The position numbers were made by a program, and so were the translations under genes. The notes below the pieces were generated by a model that saw nothing but the letters and a program-made list of their open reading frames with translations, was not told the origin of the DNA and did not search any database. A stretch of 64,000 nt of DNA from Ramlibacter ginsenosidimutans (GTDB taxonomy: Bacteria > Pseudomonadota > Gammaproteobacteria > Burkholderiales > Burkholderiaceae_C): positions 62,001 to 126,000 of the forward strand of contig NZ_JAEPWM010000002.1 of the NCBI RefSeq assembly GCF_016654015.1, read 5' to 3'. Within the stretch, counting starts at the first letter, position 1; each line of letters begins with the position of its first letter. This document shows, one piece after another, positions 52,635-62,721 of this stretch.

Positions 52635-54689
52635 CTAGGCCTCGTCCTTCAGCTTGTATTGCGAGGCCAGTTGCGCCTGCACGCCCGGCGGCACCGGCTC
52701 GTAGTGGCTGAAGGCGATCGTGTAGCGGCCCTGGCCGCCGGTGAGCGAGTTGAGCCGCGACTGGTAGCTCGCGAGCTCAGAGAGCGGCGCCTGCGCCAGC
52801 ACGGTCAGCGCACCGTCGTTCGCGCCCTGCGTCCCGCTCACCTGGCCGCGGCGGGCCGCGAGGTCGCCCGTGATGTCGCCCATGTTTTGCTCGGGCGCAG
52901 AGATCTCCACGTCGACGATGGGCTCCAGCACGCAGGGGCGAGCGGCCTGGACGGCCTCGATGAGCGCCTTCTTGCCCGCCTGGATGAAGGCGATCTCCTT
53001 GCTGTCCACCGTGTGGTGCTTGCCGTCGTAGACGGTGACCTTCAAGTCCACGACCGGATAGCCGGCGATCACGCCCTGCTCCATCGCCAGGCGAACGCCC
53101 TTCTCCACGGCGGGCATGAAGTTGTGCGGGATCGCGCCGCCCTTCACCTCGTCGGCAAACTGGAAGCCGGTGCCGCGCGGCAACGGCTCCACGCGCAGGA
53201 ATACCTCGCCGAACTGGCCGGCTCCGCCGGTCTGCTTCTTGTGCCGGTGGTGGCCTTCCGCATGGCCCGTGATGGTCTCGCGGTAGGCGATGCGGGGCGG
53301 CCGCGTCTCCACCTGGCAGCCGTGCACCTCCGTCAGGCGCTCCAGCAGCGTGCGCAGGTGCAGCTCGCCCAGTCCGTACACCACCGTTTCGTTGGTGGTG
53401 GCAACGTGCTCCACCTTCAGGCACGGGTCCTCGCTCACCAGCTTCAACAGGATGTCGTGCAGGCGCTGCTCGTCACCCCGGCGCTTGGGCGTGATCGCCA
53501 GCCCGTGCACGGGCACGGGGAACTGCAGCGGCTTCAGGTGGATGTGCGCATCTTCCGCGGCGTCGTGCAGGACGGCGTCGAAATGCAGATCCTCCACCTT
53601 TGCGATCGCGCAGAGGTCACCCGGAACCGCCTTCGCCACCTCGTTCAGCTCCTTGCCCTGCAGCATGAAGAGGTGGCCCACCTTGAAAGGGCGGCGCCCA
53701 TCGCCCACGTACAGCTGGCTGTCGCGCGTGATGGTGCCCTGGTGCACGCGGATCACGCCCATCTTGCCCACGTACGGGTCCTGCGCGATCTTGAAGACGT
53801 GCGCCAGCACGTGCTTGTCCGGGTCGCTGACCGCATCGATCGGGCGGGCGGCCTCGCCTTCGCCTTCGAGGAAGGCCGGCGGGTTGCTCTCGGTCGGATC
53901 GGGCAACAGGCGTTCGATGACGTCCAGCAGCTCGGGCACGCCGGCGCCGGTGCGCGCTGATACGAAGCAGACCGGCACGAGATGCCCTTCGCGCAGCGCC
54001 TGCTCCAGCGGCGCATGCAATTCCTCGGGCGCCACGTCGCCGTCGTTCAAATAGCGCTCGACGAAGTCCGCGTCGACTTCCACCACCTGCTCGACCAGCG
54101 CGCGATGCGCCTGCTCGACCGAGGAAAAGTCCGGCGGCGGGCCCTCGTCGGTCAGCTTCCAGAAGCAGTCCAGCACCCGCTCGCCCTTTTGCGAGGGCAG
54201 GTTCACGGGCAGGCATTCCTTGCCGAAGGTGGCCTGGATCTGCCCCAGCAGCGCCTGCAGGTTCACGCCTTGCGCATCGATCTTGTTCACCACGATGATG
54301 CGGTCGCGCTCGCGCTGCTTCGCCCACTCCATCATGCGCACCGCCATCGGCTCGATGCCGGTGGCTGCGTTGATCACGACGGCTGCGGTCTCCACGGCCT
54401 CCAGGGCGGGCAGCGACTGGCCCAGGAAGTCGGGCGCGCCGGGGGTGTCCACCAGGTGGGTGGTGATGTCGCGGTGCTCGAAGTGCATCAGCGTCGTGTT
54501 GAGCGAGCGCTGCGCCCGTTTCTCCAGCGGGTCCTGGTCGGACACCGTGGAGCCCTTCTCTACGCTGCCGGGCGCGCCCACCGCCCCGGCTTTCCACAGC
54601 AAGGCTTCCGCCAGGCTGGTCTTGCCGGCGGCGCTCGGCCCGACCAGGGCCAGGGTGCGCCGCGAGGCGATGTCACGATGGGTTGCCAC
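52635..54689 (-). CDS. Elongation factor G-like translational GTPase (FusA paralogue)
   Basis: A 684-residue protein with the EF-G domain order (G, II, III, IV, V). The P-loop is GPSAAGKTS (residues 17-25), G3 is DTPGAPDF (81-88) and G4 is NKID (135-138). Two features differ from true EF-G: the switch-I RGITI motif is missing (QRSLNTTLMHF instead) and the switch-II His of DTPGHVDF is Ala85. Domain IV holds the KKQTGGAGQFGEVFLRVEPLP motif. It is probably a divergent EF-G2/EF-G-like protein rather than the translocase. GTG 54689 follows a perfect AAGGAGG; the longer ATG frame upstream lacks one. Single gene on the minus strand. Confidence 0.85.
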   Translation of the reverse strand: MATHRDIASRRTLALVGPSAAGKTSLAEALLWKAGAVGAPGSVEKGSTVSDQDPLEKRAQRSLNTTLMHFEHRDITTHLVDTPGAPDFLGQSLPALEAVETAAVVINAATGIEPMAVRMMEWAKQRERDRIIVVNKIDAQGVNLQALLGQIQATFGKECLPVNLPSQKGERVLDCFWKLTDEGPPPDFSSVEQAHRALVEQVVEVDADFVERYLNDGDVAPEELHAPLEQALREGHLVPVCFVSARTGAGVPELLDVIERLLPDPTESNPPAFLEGEGEAARPIDAVSDPDKHVLAHVFKIAQDPYVGKMGVIRVHQGTITRDSQLYVGDGRRPFKVGHLFMLQGKELNEVAKAVPGDLCAIAKVEDLHFDAVLHDAAEDAHIHLKPLQFPVPVHGLAITPKRRGDEQRLHDILLKLVSEDPCLKVEHVATTNETVVYGLGELHLRTLLERLTEVHGCQVETRPPRIAYRETITGHAEGHHRHKKQTGGAGQFGEVFLRVEPLPRGTGFQFADEVKGGAIPHNFMPAVEKGVRLAMEQGVIAGYPVVDLKVTVYDGKHHTVDSKEIAFIQAGKKALIEAVQAARPCVLEPIVDVEISAPEQNMGDITGDLAARRGQVSGTQGANDGALTVLAQAPLSELASYQSRLNSLTGGQGRYTIAFSHYEPVPPGVQAQLASQYKLKDEA

Positions 54690-54840
54690 GGAAAGCCTCC
54701 TTCGCGAACGCGGGACGACCATCCTACGCAGCTCGCCTGCACCCCGCAACGCAGGGAGAACGCGCATGCGCTGTCGAGTCCACCGCGTCCGACACGTGCG
54801 GCGGCGCTCTCCTACGGGCGCCTGCCCGACGGCAGCTGCG

Positions 54841-55686
54841 TCAACCCAGGCGCAGTGCGGCGACGCCCGCCAGGATGGCCGCCGTGCCGAGTGCACGCCT
54901 GGCGGTGAAGCGCTCGCGCAGCTGCCATCCGCCCAGCAGCGCCGCGAACAGTACGGACGTTTCGCGCAGGGCCGCGACCGTGGCGACCGGCGCCAGCGTC
55001 ATGGCCCACAGGGCGATCCCGTACGAGCCGACCGAGGCGGCGGCTCCCGCCAGGGCGTAGTGCGCGCGCCGACCGGCATGCGCCCGCAGCGCTGTCCAGC
55101 CATTGCGCGCCAGCACGATCGCACCGAAGGGCAGTGCGTTGAGCAGGAACACGCAGGCGACATAGCCTACGGCGTTGCCGCTCGCGCGCACGCCGTGGGC
55201 GTCGAGCACCGTGTAGCTGGCGATCACCACGGCATTCGCGAGCGCGAAGGCGACGGCGCGTCCCGACTCCAGGCTGTGCCGCGCAAAGCCGAGCACGAGC
55301 ACGCCGCCGCACACGGCCAGCACGCCAGCCCAGGCGAGCGGCGACAGCGCTTCGCCAAACGCCGTGAACGAGGCCAGCGCCACCAGCAGGGGCGCGGCGC
55401 CGCGCATCAGCGGATAGGTGAGCGACAGTTCGCCGTGGCGATACGCCGAGACCAGCAGGCTGAAGTAGCCGATGTGGACGGCCGCCGAGGCCAGCAGCCA
55501 GGGCCACGCCGCCGCCGCTGGGCCGCCCGCGAGGCCGAGCAGCGGAAGGCACATCGCGCCGCCGAGCAGGTTGATCAGCGCCGTGTCCAGCGCCTTGTCG
55601 GCCGACGACTTCACGAGCGCATTCCAGCCCGCGTGCAGGAGGGCGCCGAACAGGACGGCGAGCGCGACGGGCCAGCTGAGGATCAT
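54841..55686 (-). CDS. EamA/DMT-superfamily transporter
   Basis: A 281-residue membrane protein with ten hydrophobic helices arranged as two EamA repeats (about 3-135 and 145-278), the drug/metabolite transporter layout. The C-terminal half has TLAPVATVAALRETSVLFAALLGGWQLRERFT, a typical EamA helix 9-10 signature. It begins MILSWPVALAVLFGALLHAGWN. The substrate is unknown; DMT proteins export amino acids or metabolites. It is divergent from the gamma-glutamyl operon (gap of about 107 bases), so shared regulation with that pathway is possible but unproven. Confidence 0.88.
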   Translation of the reverse strand: MILSWPVALAVLFGALLHAGWNALVKSSADKALDTALINLLGGAMCLPLLGLAGGPAAAAWPWLLASAAVHIGYFSLLVSAYRHGELSLTYPLMRGAAPLLVALASFTAFGEALSPLAWAGVLAVCGGVLVLGFARHSLESGRAVAFALANAVVIASYTVLDAHGVRASGNAVGYVACVFLLNALPFGAIVLARNGWTALRAHAGRRAHYALAGAAASVGSYGIALWAMTLAPVATVAALRETSVLFAALLGGWQLRERFTARRALGTAAILAGVAALRLG

Positions 55687-55792
55687 GGCTTGGAAGAGAC
55701 GACGGTCGGGATCATGGCGCAAACGGCCCCGCTGGCCGCGCATTGGCGCTAGGATTTTCCCGCAGCGGCCCTTCGTCCGCCGGGAGAACTCC

Positions 55793-57153
<1,361 letters not shown>

Positions 57154-57154
<1 letters not shown>

Positions 57155-57654
57155 TGCTGGTGCGCCCCCTCACGCCTGCCGACGCGACGCTCTACCGGGC
57201 CTTGCGCCTGCGGGCGCTGCGCGAGCACCCCGATGCCTTCACGTCGAGCTGGGAGGAAGACCGCGACCAGCCGCTGGAAGCCGCGGCCGCGCGCCTGGCG
57301 AAGCACGCGTTCTGGGGCGGCTACCAGGGCAGTGAGCTGTACGGCATCGTGGGGCTCGAGCGCGAAAGCCGCGCGAAGAACCGGCACAAGGCGACGGTCG
57401 TGGGCATGTATGTCGCCCCGGAAGCCGCGGGCCAGGGGGTGGGACGCGCGCTCATGGAGGCGCTGCTCGCGCACGCGCGCGCCGTGGGCGTGCAATCGCT
57501 CGTGCTCACCGTCACCGACGGCAATCCCGCCGCCACGCGCCTCTACGAAAGCGTCGGCTTCCGCAGCTTCGGCGTCGAGCCCGACGCGATCCGCGTCGAT
57601 GGCCGCTCCTACGCCAAGAACCACATGCACCTCGACCTGGGCCACGCACCATGA
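57154..57654 (+). CDS. GNAT family N-acetyltransferase
   Basis: A 166-residue acetyltransferase with the GNAT fold: MLVRPLTPADATLYRALRLRALREHP, the central strand KATVVGMYVAPEAAGQGVGRALMEALLAHAR, which holds the acetyl-CoA pyrophosphate loop Q/R-x-x-G-x-G/A, and the C-terminal ATRLYESVGFRSFG. Substrate unknown. The start overlaps the ligase stop (TGATG) and its stop overlaps the alcohol dehydrogenase start (ATGA), placing it firmly within the operon; it may acetylate a pathway amine or be a passenger. Confidence 0.9.
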
Positions 57655-58784
57655 GCCTCGCGAATTTCGCTTTCCCGACGCCGATCACCTTCGGCCCAGG
57701 CGCCCGCAAGGAGGCCGGCCCGCACCTGCTCGAACAAGGGCTGCGCCGGCCGCTGATCGTCACGGACCGCGCGCTGGCCGCGCTGCCCCTGCTCGCCGAA
57801 TTCCAGTCGCACCTGGCCGGGCTGAACGTCGCCGTGTACTCCGGCGTGTCCGGCAATCCCACGGCCAGCCAAGTCATGGCTGGCGCCGAGGCGTACCGCG
57901 CGCACCGCGCCGACGCGATCATCGGTTTCGGCGGCGGGGCGGCGCTGGACGTGGCGAAGGTCGTCGGGCTCGCGGCCACGCACGAAGGCGACATCATCGA
58001 ATACGCCTGGGACCACCCGCAGGTGCGGGCGATCACGCGGGAGCTGCCGTACTTCGTCGCGCTGCCCACCACCGCCGGCACGGGCTCGGAGGTCGGCCGT
58101 TCCGCGGTGATCAGCGAGGACGCCACGCACCTGAAGCGGGTGGTGTTCAGCGGGAAGATCCTGGCGCGCAAGGTCTTCGCCGATCCCGAGCTCACCGTGG
58201 GCCTGCCGGCGAACGTGACGGCCGCGACCGGCATGGACGCGCTCACGCACAACATCGAGAGCTGGCTGTCGCCGGCTTATCACCCGCTGTGCGACGGCAT
58301 CGCGCTCGAAGGCACGCGCATCGCGGGCCGCTCGATCGTAGCCGCGGTGCGCGAGCCGGGCAACATCGCCGCCCGCAGCGACATGATGATGGCCTCGATG
58401 ATGGGCGCGATCGCCTTCCAGAAGGACCTGGGCGCGGTGCATTCCTGCGCGCATGCGCTGGGCGCCGTCTGCGACATGCACCATGGCCTGGCGAACGCGC
58501 TGATGATCGAGACGGTGATGGCCTGGAACCTGGAAGCTGCCGACGACAAGTTCGAGGAGCTGGCGCACGTGTGCCGCACCGGTGGCGGCGGCCCGGGCTT
58601 CGTGCACTGGCTGGGCCAGGTCAAGCAGCAGATCGGCATCACCGGCACCTTGTCCTCCCACGGCGTCAGGCTGGAGCAGCTGCCGCGGCTGGTGGAGATC
58701 GCCGTCAACGACATCTGCCACCGCACCAACCCGCGTCCGGTGACGGCACAGGACTTCGAGCGCCTCTTCCTGCAGGCGATGTGA
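57651..58784 (+). CDS. Iron-containing alcohol dehydrogenase (group III)
   Basis: A 377-residue Fe-ADH. The NAD site is in ADAIIGFGGGAALDVAKVVGL near residue 90, followed by PTTAGTGSEVG near residue 143. The metal ligands are the Asp and His set: an Asp near residue 188, then the conserved His in VHSCAHALGAVCDMHHGLANAL (about 263-285). It oxidises primary alcohols with NAD+. In this operon it is likely to convert the alcohol group of a gamma-glutamyl amino alcohol to an aldehyde. The ATG overlaps the GNAT stop; the stop overlaps the amidase start. Length is normal. Confidence 0.92.
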   Translation: MSLANFAFPTPITFGPGARKEAGPHLLEQGLRRPLIVTDRALAALPLLAEFQSHLAGLNVAVYSGVSGNPTASQVMAGAEAYRAHRADAIIGFGGGAALDVAKVVGLAATHEGDIIEYAWDHPQVRAITRELPYFVALPTTAGTGSEVGRSAVISEDATHLKRVVFSGKILARKVFADPELTVGLPANVTAATGMDALTHNIESWLSPAYHPLCDGIALEGTRIAGRSIVAAVREPGNIAARSDMMMASMMGAIAFQKDLGAVHSCAHALGAVCDMHHGLANALMIETVMAWNLEAADDKFEELAHVCRTGGGGPGFVHWLGQVKQQIGITGTLSSHGVRLEQLPRLVEIAVNDICHRTNPRPVTAQDFERLFLQAM

Positions 58785-59554
58785 TGGACCGGCTGCGCAT
58801 CGGCCTCAGCGCCTGCTTCTTCCACCCGGACGGGGAGCGCAAGGCCGCGCCGTCCAAGACCCTGTTGTGGATCGAGCAGTCCACCGCGCACTGGCTGATG
58901 TCGGAAGGCGCGCTGCCGGTGATGGTGCCCTCGTTCAGCGGCGAGACTTTCCGCGGCGGCGTGGGCGTGGAGGACTATGCGCGCTGGCTCGACGGACTGG
59001 TGATGCATGGGGGCGCCGACGTGTGGCCGGGCAGCTATGGCGAGCAGCCGCTGCGGCCCGAATGGCACGGTGACCGCGTGCGCGACGAGTACGAGATCGC
59101 GCTGGTGCGGGCATTCTCGGCGGCCGGCAAGCCGGTGTTCGGCATCTGCCGCGGCCTGCAGTTGATCAACGTCGCGCACGGCGGCACGCTCTACCAGGAC
59201 CTCCGCACGCAAAAGCCCGGCGCGCTGGTGCACCGCGACGCGGACGCGTACGATCTGAACTTCCACGAGGTCGACATCCTGGCGGGTTCGCGGCTGGCGC
59301 AGCTGCTGCCGCCCGGGCGCCACAAGATCAACAGCGTGCACCACCAGGGCGTCAAGGGCCTCGCCCCCGGCTTCGAAGTGGAAGCCGTGTCGCCGGTCGA
59401 TGGCGTGATCGAGGCGATCCGGCACACGGGCGGCCCGTGGGTCGCCGCCGTGCAATGGCATCCCGAATTCCACCGGCCCGAACTGGGCGTGATCGACGAC
59501 ACGCCGCTGCTGCGCGACTTCCTGCAAGCGGCGCGCGCGGCCCGAACTGCATGA
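58784..59554 (+). CDS. Gamma-glutamyl-gamma-aminobutyrate hydrolase family (PuuD-like class I amidase)
   Basis: A 256-residue class I glutamine amidotransferase-like hydrolase. The nucleophile elbow is PVFGICRGLQLINVAHGG with Cys122; the His and Glu are in AVQWHPEFH (His226, Glu228), completing the triad. PuuD releases the amine product from gamma-glutamyl-GABA by hydrolysis of the isopeptide. Here it would remove the glutamyl carrier at the end of the route. The ATG overlaps the ADH stop (GTGATG), and the next gene overlaps its stop (ATGA). Confidence 0.9.
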   Translation: MDRLRIGLSACFFHPDGERKAAPSKTLLWIEQSTAHWLMSEGALPVMVPSFSGETFRGGVGVEDYARWLDGLVMHGGADVWPGSYGEQPLRPEWHGDRVRDEYEIALVRAFSAAGKPVFGICRGLQLINVAHGGTLYQDLRTQKPGALVHRDADAYDLNFHEVDILAGSRLAQLLPPGRHKINSVHHQGVKGLAPGFEVEAVSPVDGVIEAIRHTGGPWVAAVQWHPEFHRPELGVIDDTPLLRDFLQAARAARTA

Positions 59555-60924
59555 GCACTCTCACCATCCACAACCCCGCGACCGGAGAACCGATCACCAC
59601 CTTGCCGGCGGACGATGCCGCGTCGGTCGCAGCGAAGTACCAGGCGGCGCGCGCCGCGCAAACGCAGTGGGCGCTGCTGCCGCTGTCGCAGCGCAAGCGC
59701 TGCATCGAGACGTTCCGCGCGGGCGTGGTGCGCGACCTGGAGCATCTCGCGCGCGTGATGACGCAGGAGACCGGCAAGCCGATCCGCATGTCGCGCAACG
59801 AATTGAACGGCCTCCTGCCGCGCATCGACTTCTTCCTCGCGGAAGTGGATGCGGCGATCGCGCAGGAGACGGTGCACGAGGAAAGCGGCCTGCGCGAGCA
59901 GATCCAGCACGAGCCGCTGGGGGTGGTCGCGAACATCTCGGCCTGGAACTATCCGTGGTTCGTCGGCTGCAACGTGATCCTGCCGGCGCTGCTCACGGGC
60001 AACGCCGTGCTGTACAAGCCTTCCGAGTACGCGACGCTCACGGGCCAGGAGATCGCGCGGCTGCTGCACGAGGCCGGCGTCCCCGCCGACGTGATGGCCT
60101 GCCTGGTCGGGGCCGGGGAAGTGGGCGCGGCTCTCCTGGCGCAGCCCGTCGACGGCGTGTTCTTCACCGGCTCGCACGCGACCGGTCAGCGCATCGCCGA
60201 GGCGGTCGGCAAGCGCTTCGTGAAGCTGCAGCTGGAACTCGGTGGCAAGGACCCGACCTACGTCTGCGACGACGCCGACCCGAAGGCGGCAGCCGAATCG
60301 CTCGCCGATGGCGCGATGTACAACACCGGCCAGAGCTGCTGTTCGGTCGAGCGCATCTACGTGCACGAGAAGATCCACGATGCCTTCGTCGACCACTTCG
60401 TGCGCACCGTGCGCGGTTTCACGCGCGGCGATCCCATGAGCGAGGACACCTACATCGGTGCGATCACGCGTGCCCCGCAGCTCGACGTGCTGGACCGCCA
60501 GGTCGCCGACGCGCAGCGCAAGGGGGCCGACCTGCTGCTGGGTGGCCGCAAGGCGCCGGGCCCGGGCAACTGGTACGAGCCGACGGTCATGGTCGACGTG
60601 GACCACGACATGGACATCATGCGCGAGGAGAGCTTCGGTCCCGTGATCGGCATCCAGAAGGTGAGCGGCGACGACGAAGCGGTGCGCCTGATGAACGACA
60701 CCCGCTACGGCCTCACCGCCGGCGTCTACACGCCCGACGAGGCGCGCGCGCGGCGCATCCTCGCGCAGGTGCACGCGGGCAGCGTGTACTGGAACTGCTG
60801 CGACCGCGTGAGCCCGCGCCTGCCCTGGAGCGGCGTCGGCGATTCCGGGGTGGGCCTCACGCTTTCGAAGTACGGCATCCAGGCCTTCACGCGGCCCAAG
60901 GCCTGGCACCTGCGTTCGGGCTGA
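59551..60924 (+). CDS. Aldehyde dehydrogenase (NAD(P)-dependent)
   Basis: A 457-residue ALDH with the expected motifs: ANISAWNYPW near residue 128, the catalytic Glu229 in LQLELGGKDP, and the nucleophile in NTGQSCCSVERIY with Cys263. It oxidises an aldehyde to an acid, here probably the gamma-glutamyl aldehyde made by the alcohol dehydrogenase. It is the last gene of the operon: ATG overlaps the amidase stop, and the convergent AI-2E-family gene ends 25 bases downstream. Family resemblance is to semialdehyde/betaine aldehyde-type ALDHs; the specific aldehyde is inferred. Confidence 0.93.
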   Translation: MSTLTIHNPATGEPITTLPADDAASVAAKYQAARAAQTQWALLPLSQRKRCIETFRAGVVRDLEHLARVMTQETGKPIRMSRNELNGLLPRIDFFLAEVDAAIAQETVHEESGLREQIQHEPLGVVANISAWNYPWFVGCNVILPALLTGNAVLYKPSEYATLTGQEIARLLHEAGVPADVMACLVGAGEVGAALLAQPVDGVFFTGSHATGQRIAEAVGKRFVKLQLELGGKDPTYVCDDADPKAAAESLADGAMYNTGQSCCSVERIYVHEKIHDAFVDHFVRTVRGFTRGDPMSEDTYIGAITRAPQLDVLDRQVADAQRKGADLLLGGRKAPGPGNWYEPTVMVDVDHDMDIMREESFGPVIGIQKVSGDDEAVRLMNDTRYGLTAGVYTPDEARARRILAQVHAGSVYWNCCDRVSPRLPWSGVGDSGVGLTLSKYGIQAFTRPKAWHLRSG

Positions 60925-60949
60925 GGACCGGCGGCTGCCGGCCCGATGC

Positions 60950-61990
60950 CTACACCCAGCCGCCCACGCGCAGTTCGCGCGTGAGCCACGCCGCGTACAC
61001 CGGCGCCGCGACCAGGCCACCGAGGCCGAACCCCGCTTCCAGCACCACCATCGCACCGAGCATGGTGTAGGTCGGCACGTTCGTGCGCCCGCCGACGATG
61101 CGGGCGTTCAGGAAGTACTCGAGCTTGTGGATCACGACCAGGAAGCCGAGCGAAGCCACGCCGATCCACGCGCCCACCGTGAGCGCCGCGACGGTGATCG
61201 CCGCGTTCGACAGCAGGTTGCCGATGATGGGCACGAGGCTCGCGAAGAAGGTGAAGCCCACGAGCGTGGACGACAAGGGCACGTGGTAGCCGAACATGGG
61301 CAGCACGCCGAGCAGGTAGATCGCCGTGAGTCCGGAGTTGATGAAGGAAATGCGCAACTGCGCCGCGAACACGTCGCCGAAGGCGTCGGCCAGCTGCACC
61401 ATGCGTTCCCGCGCGAGCAGGATCAGCGGCCGCCGCGGCGGTGCGTGCGGCCGGCGTTTGGCGGCCGCAGCCATCAGGCCGATCGCCAGGCCGAGGATGA
61501 TGTGCACCAGGATCTTCAGCGCGGAGCTGCCCCAGCGCTGCACTTCGGCGGCGTGCTCGCGCAGCCAGCCGCTCACCGCGCTTTGCACGGATTCGGCCGA
61601 TTCAGGCAGCCGTTCGCCGATCCAGCTCGGAGCGGTCGCGCGCAACTGGTCGAGCGTGTCGGCGACGAGCTTCATCAGCCGCTCCAGGCCGCCCGAGCGG
61701 AACAACAGCTCCGACGCCGCCAGCAGCGCGACGACCAGGACGGCGACCATCGCGAACACCACCAGCCAGCGCACGGCGCGCCGCGGCCAGGAACCGTGCG
61801 ACGGCCCCGTGAAGTTGCGCACGCGCCGGTACAGGACGTAGCCGGCGAGGCCCGCGAACAGCGCCGGAATCAGGTGCAACCACAGCAGCCCGATCAGCAC
61901 GGCCGCGGCAATGAGGACGGCGCGCAGGCGCAGGTGCTCGTGCGCCCGTTCCACCGGCGCGGTCTCGATCGAGGTCAGGGGCCGCTTCAC
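60950..61990 (-). CDS. AI-2E family (PerM/YdiK-like) transporter-like membrane protein
   Basis: A 346-residue protein with the AI-2E family topology: an N-terminal cluster of two to three helices (about 20-95), a periplasmic amphipathic stretch (about 105-165), and four to five C-terminal helices with FTFFASLVPIIGNLLSNAAITVAAL near residue 255 and IVGGRTNVPTYTMLGAMVVLEAGFGLGGLVAAPVYAA near 305. The family includes AI-2 exporters and Na+/H+ antiporters; the substrate is open. Start GTG 61990 gives a short soluble N terminus. It is convergent with the ALDH gene. Confidence 0.88.
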   Translation of the reverse strand: MKRPLTSIETAPVERAHEHLRLRAVLIAAAVLIGLLWLHLIPALFAGLAGYVLYRRVRNFTGPSHGSWPRRAVRWLVVFAMVAVLVVALLAASELLFRSGGLERLMKLVADTLDQLRATAPSWIGERLPESAESVQSAVSGWLREHAAEVQRWGSSALKILVHIILGLAIGLMAAAAKRRPHAPPRRPLILLARERMVQLADAFGDVFAAQLRISFINSGLTAIYLLGVLPMFGYHVPLSSTLVGFTFFASLVPIIGNLLSNAAITVAALTVGAWIGVASLGFLVVIHKLEYFLNARIVGGRTNVPTYTMLGAMVVLEAGFGLGGLVAAPVYAAWLTRELRVGGWV

Positions 61991-62039
61991 CGGCCCATTG
62001 TGCCCCGCGGCTGCGCGGCCGGGGGGCGCGGCCGACGCG

Positions 62040-62606
62040 CTACTTCTTCGCCGCGGGCCGGCCGTACTTCGCGGTGAAGCTGGCTTTGCCGATCGCGTTC
62101 CCGTTGATCATGAATCCCGCCAGGGCCGCGGTGGCATCGGCCGGAATGTCCAGCTTGTCCGTCTTCAGCGCGACCACCGTGAAGACGTAGCGGTGCGGCT
62201 TGTCGCCTTCCGGGGGGCAGGTGCCGCCCCATGCCGCCACGCCGTAGTCGTTGCGCACCTGGCGCGCGCCCTGCGGCAGGTTGGCGTTGCTCGCATTGCC
62301 GGCGTCGGGCTTCAGCTCGGTCACGTTCGCCGGGATGTTGATGACCGACCAGTGCCACCAGCCGGAGCCGGTGGGCGCGTCCGGGTCATAGACCGTGACG
62401 GCGAAGCTCTTCGTGTCCTTGGGAGCGCCGCTCCACTTGAGCGCCGGCGACTTGTTCTCGCCGCTGCAGCCGAACACGTTGGCCTCGAACTTCTTGTCCA
62501 TCATCGCGTTGGGCTTGACGTCCGGGCTCTCCAGCTTGAAGCCGGCTGCGTGCGCCGTGGCGACCGCCGCGACGGCAAGGGCGGCTGCGATCAGGCTTGC
62601 TTTCAT
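62040..62606 (-). CDS. YbhB/YbcL family Raf kinase inhibitor-like (PEBP) protein, periplasmic
   Basis: A 188-residue protein with a signal peptide (about 1-20, IAAALAVAAVATAHAAG) followed by a PEBP fold: GENKSPALKWSGAPKDTKSFAVTVYDPDAPTGSGWWHWSVINIPA carries the PEBP signature DPDAP and the H-W strand, and YGVAAWGGTCPPEGDKPHRYVFTVVAL the C-terminal ligand-site histidine. Cys pair (FGCSG and GGTCPP) may form a disulfide in the periplasm. Function in bacteria is unclear. ATG 62606 follows AGGAGG; the longer frame to 62681 is unlikely. Confidence 0.9.
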   Translation of the reverse strand: MKASLIAAALAVAAVATAHAAGFKLESPDVKPNAMMDKKFEANVFGCSGENKSPALKWSGAPKDTKSFAVTVYDPDAPTGSGWWHWSVINIPANVTELKPDAGNASNANLPQGARQVRNDYGVAAWGGTCPPEGDKPHRYVFTVVALKTDKLDIPADATAALAGFMINGNAIGKASFTAKYGRPAAKK

Positions 62607-62721
62607 GGGGCCTCCTGTCGTGGTGCTTGTGCCCGCGATGATGCCTCGGCCGAGCCAGCTTGTCTCGGCCGGGCTGCCCATCCCGGGCGCGGCCCCGCGG
62701 CCGCCGGGTGCCAGGCCGCCG

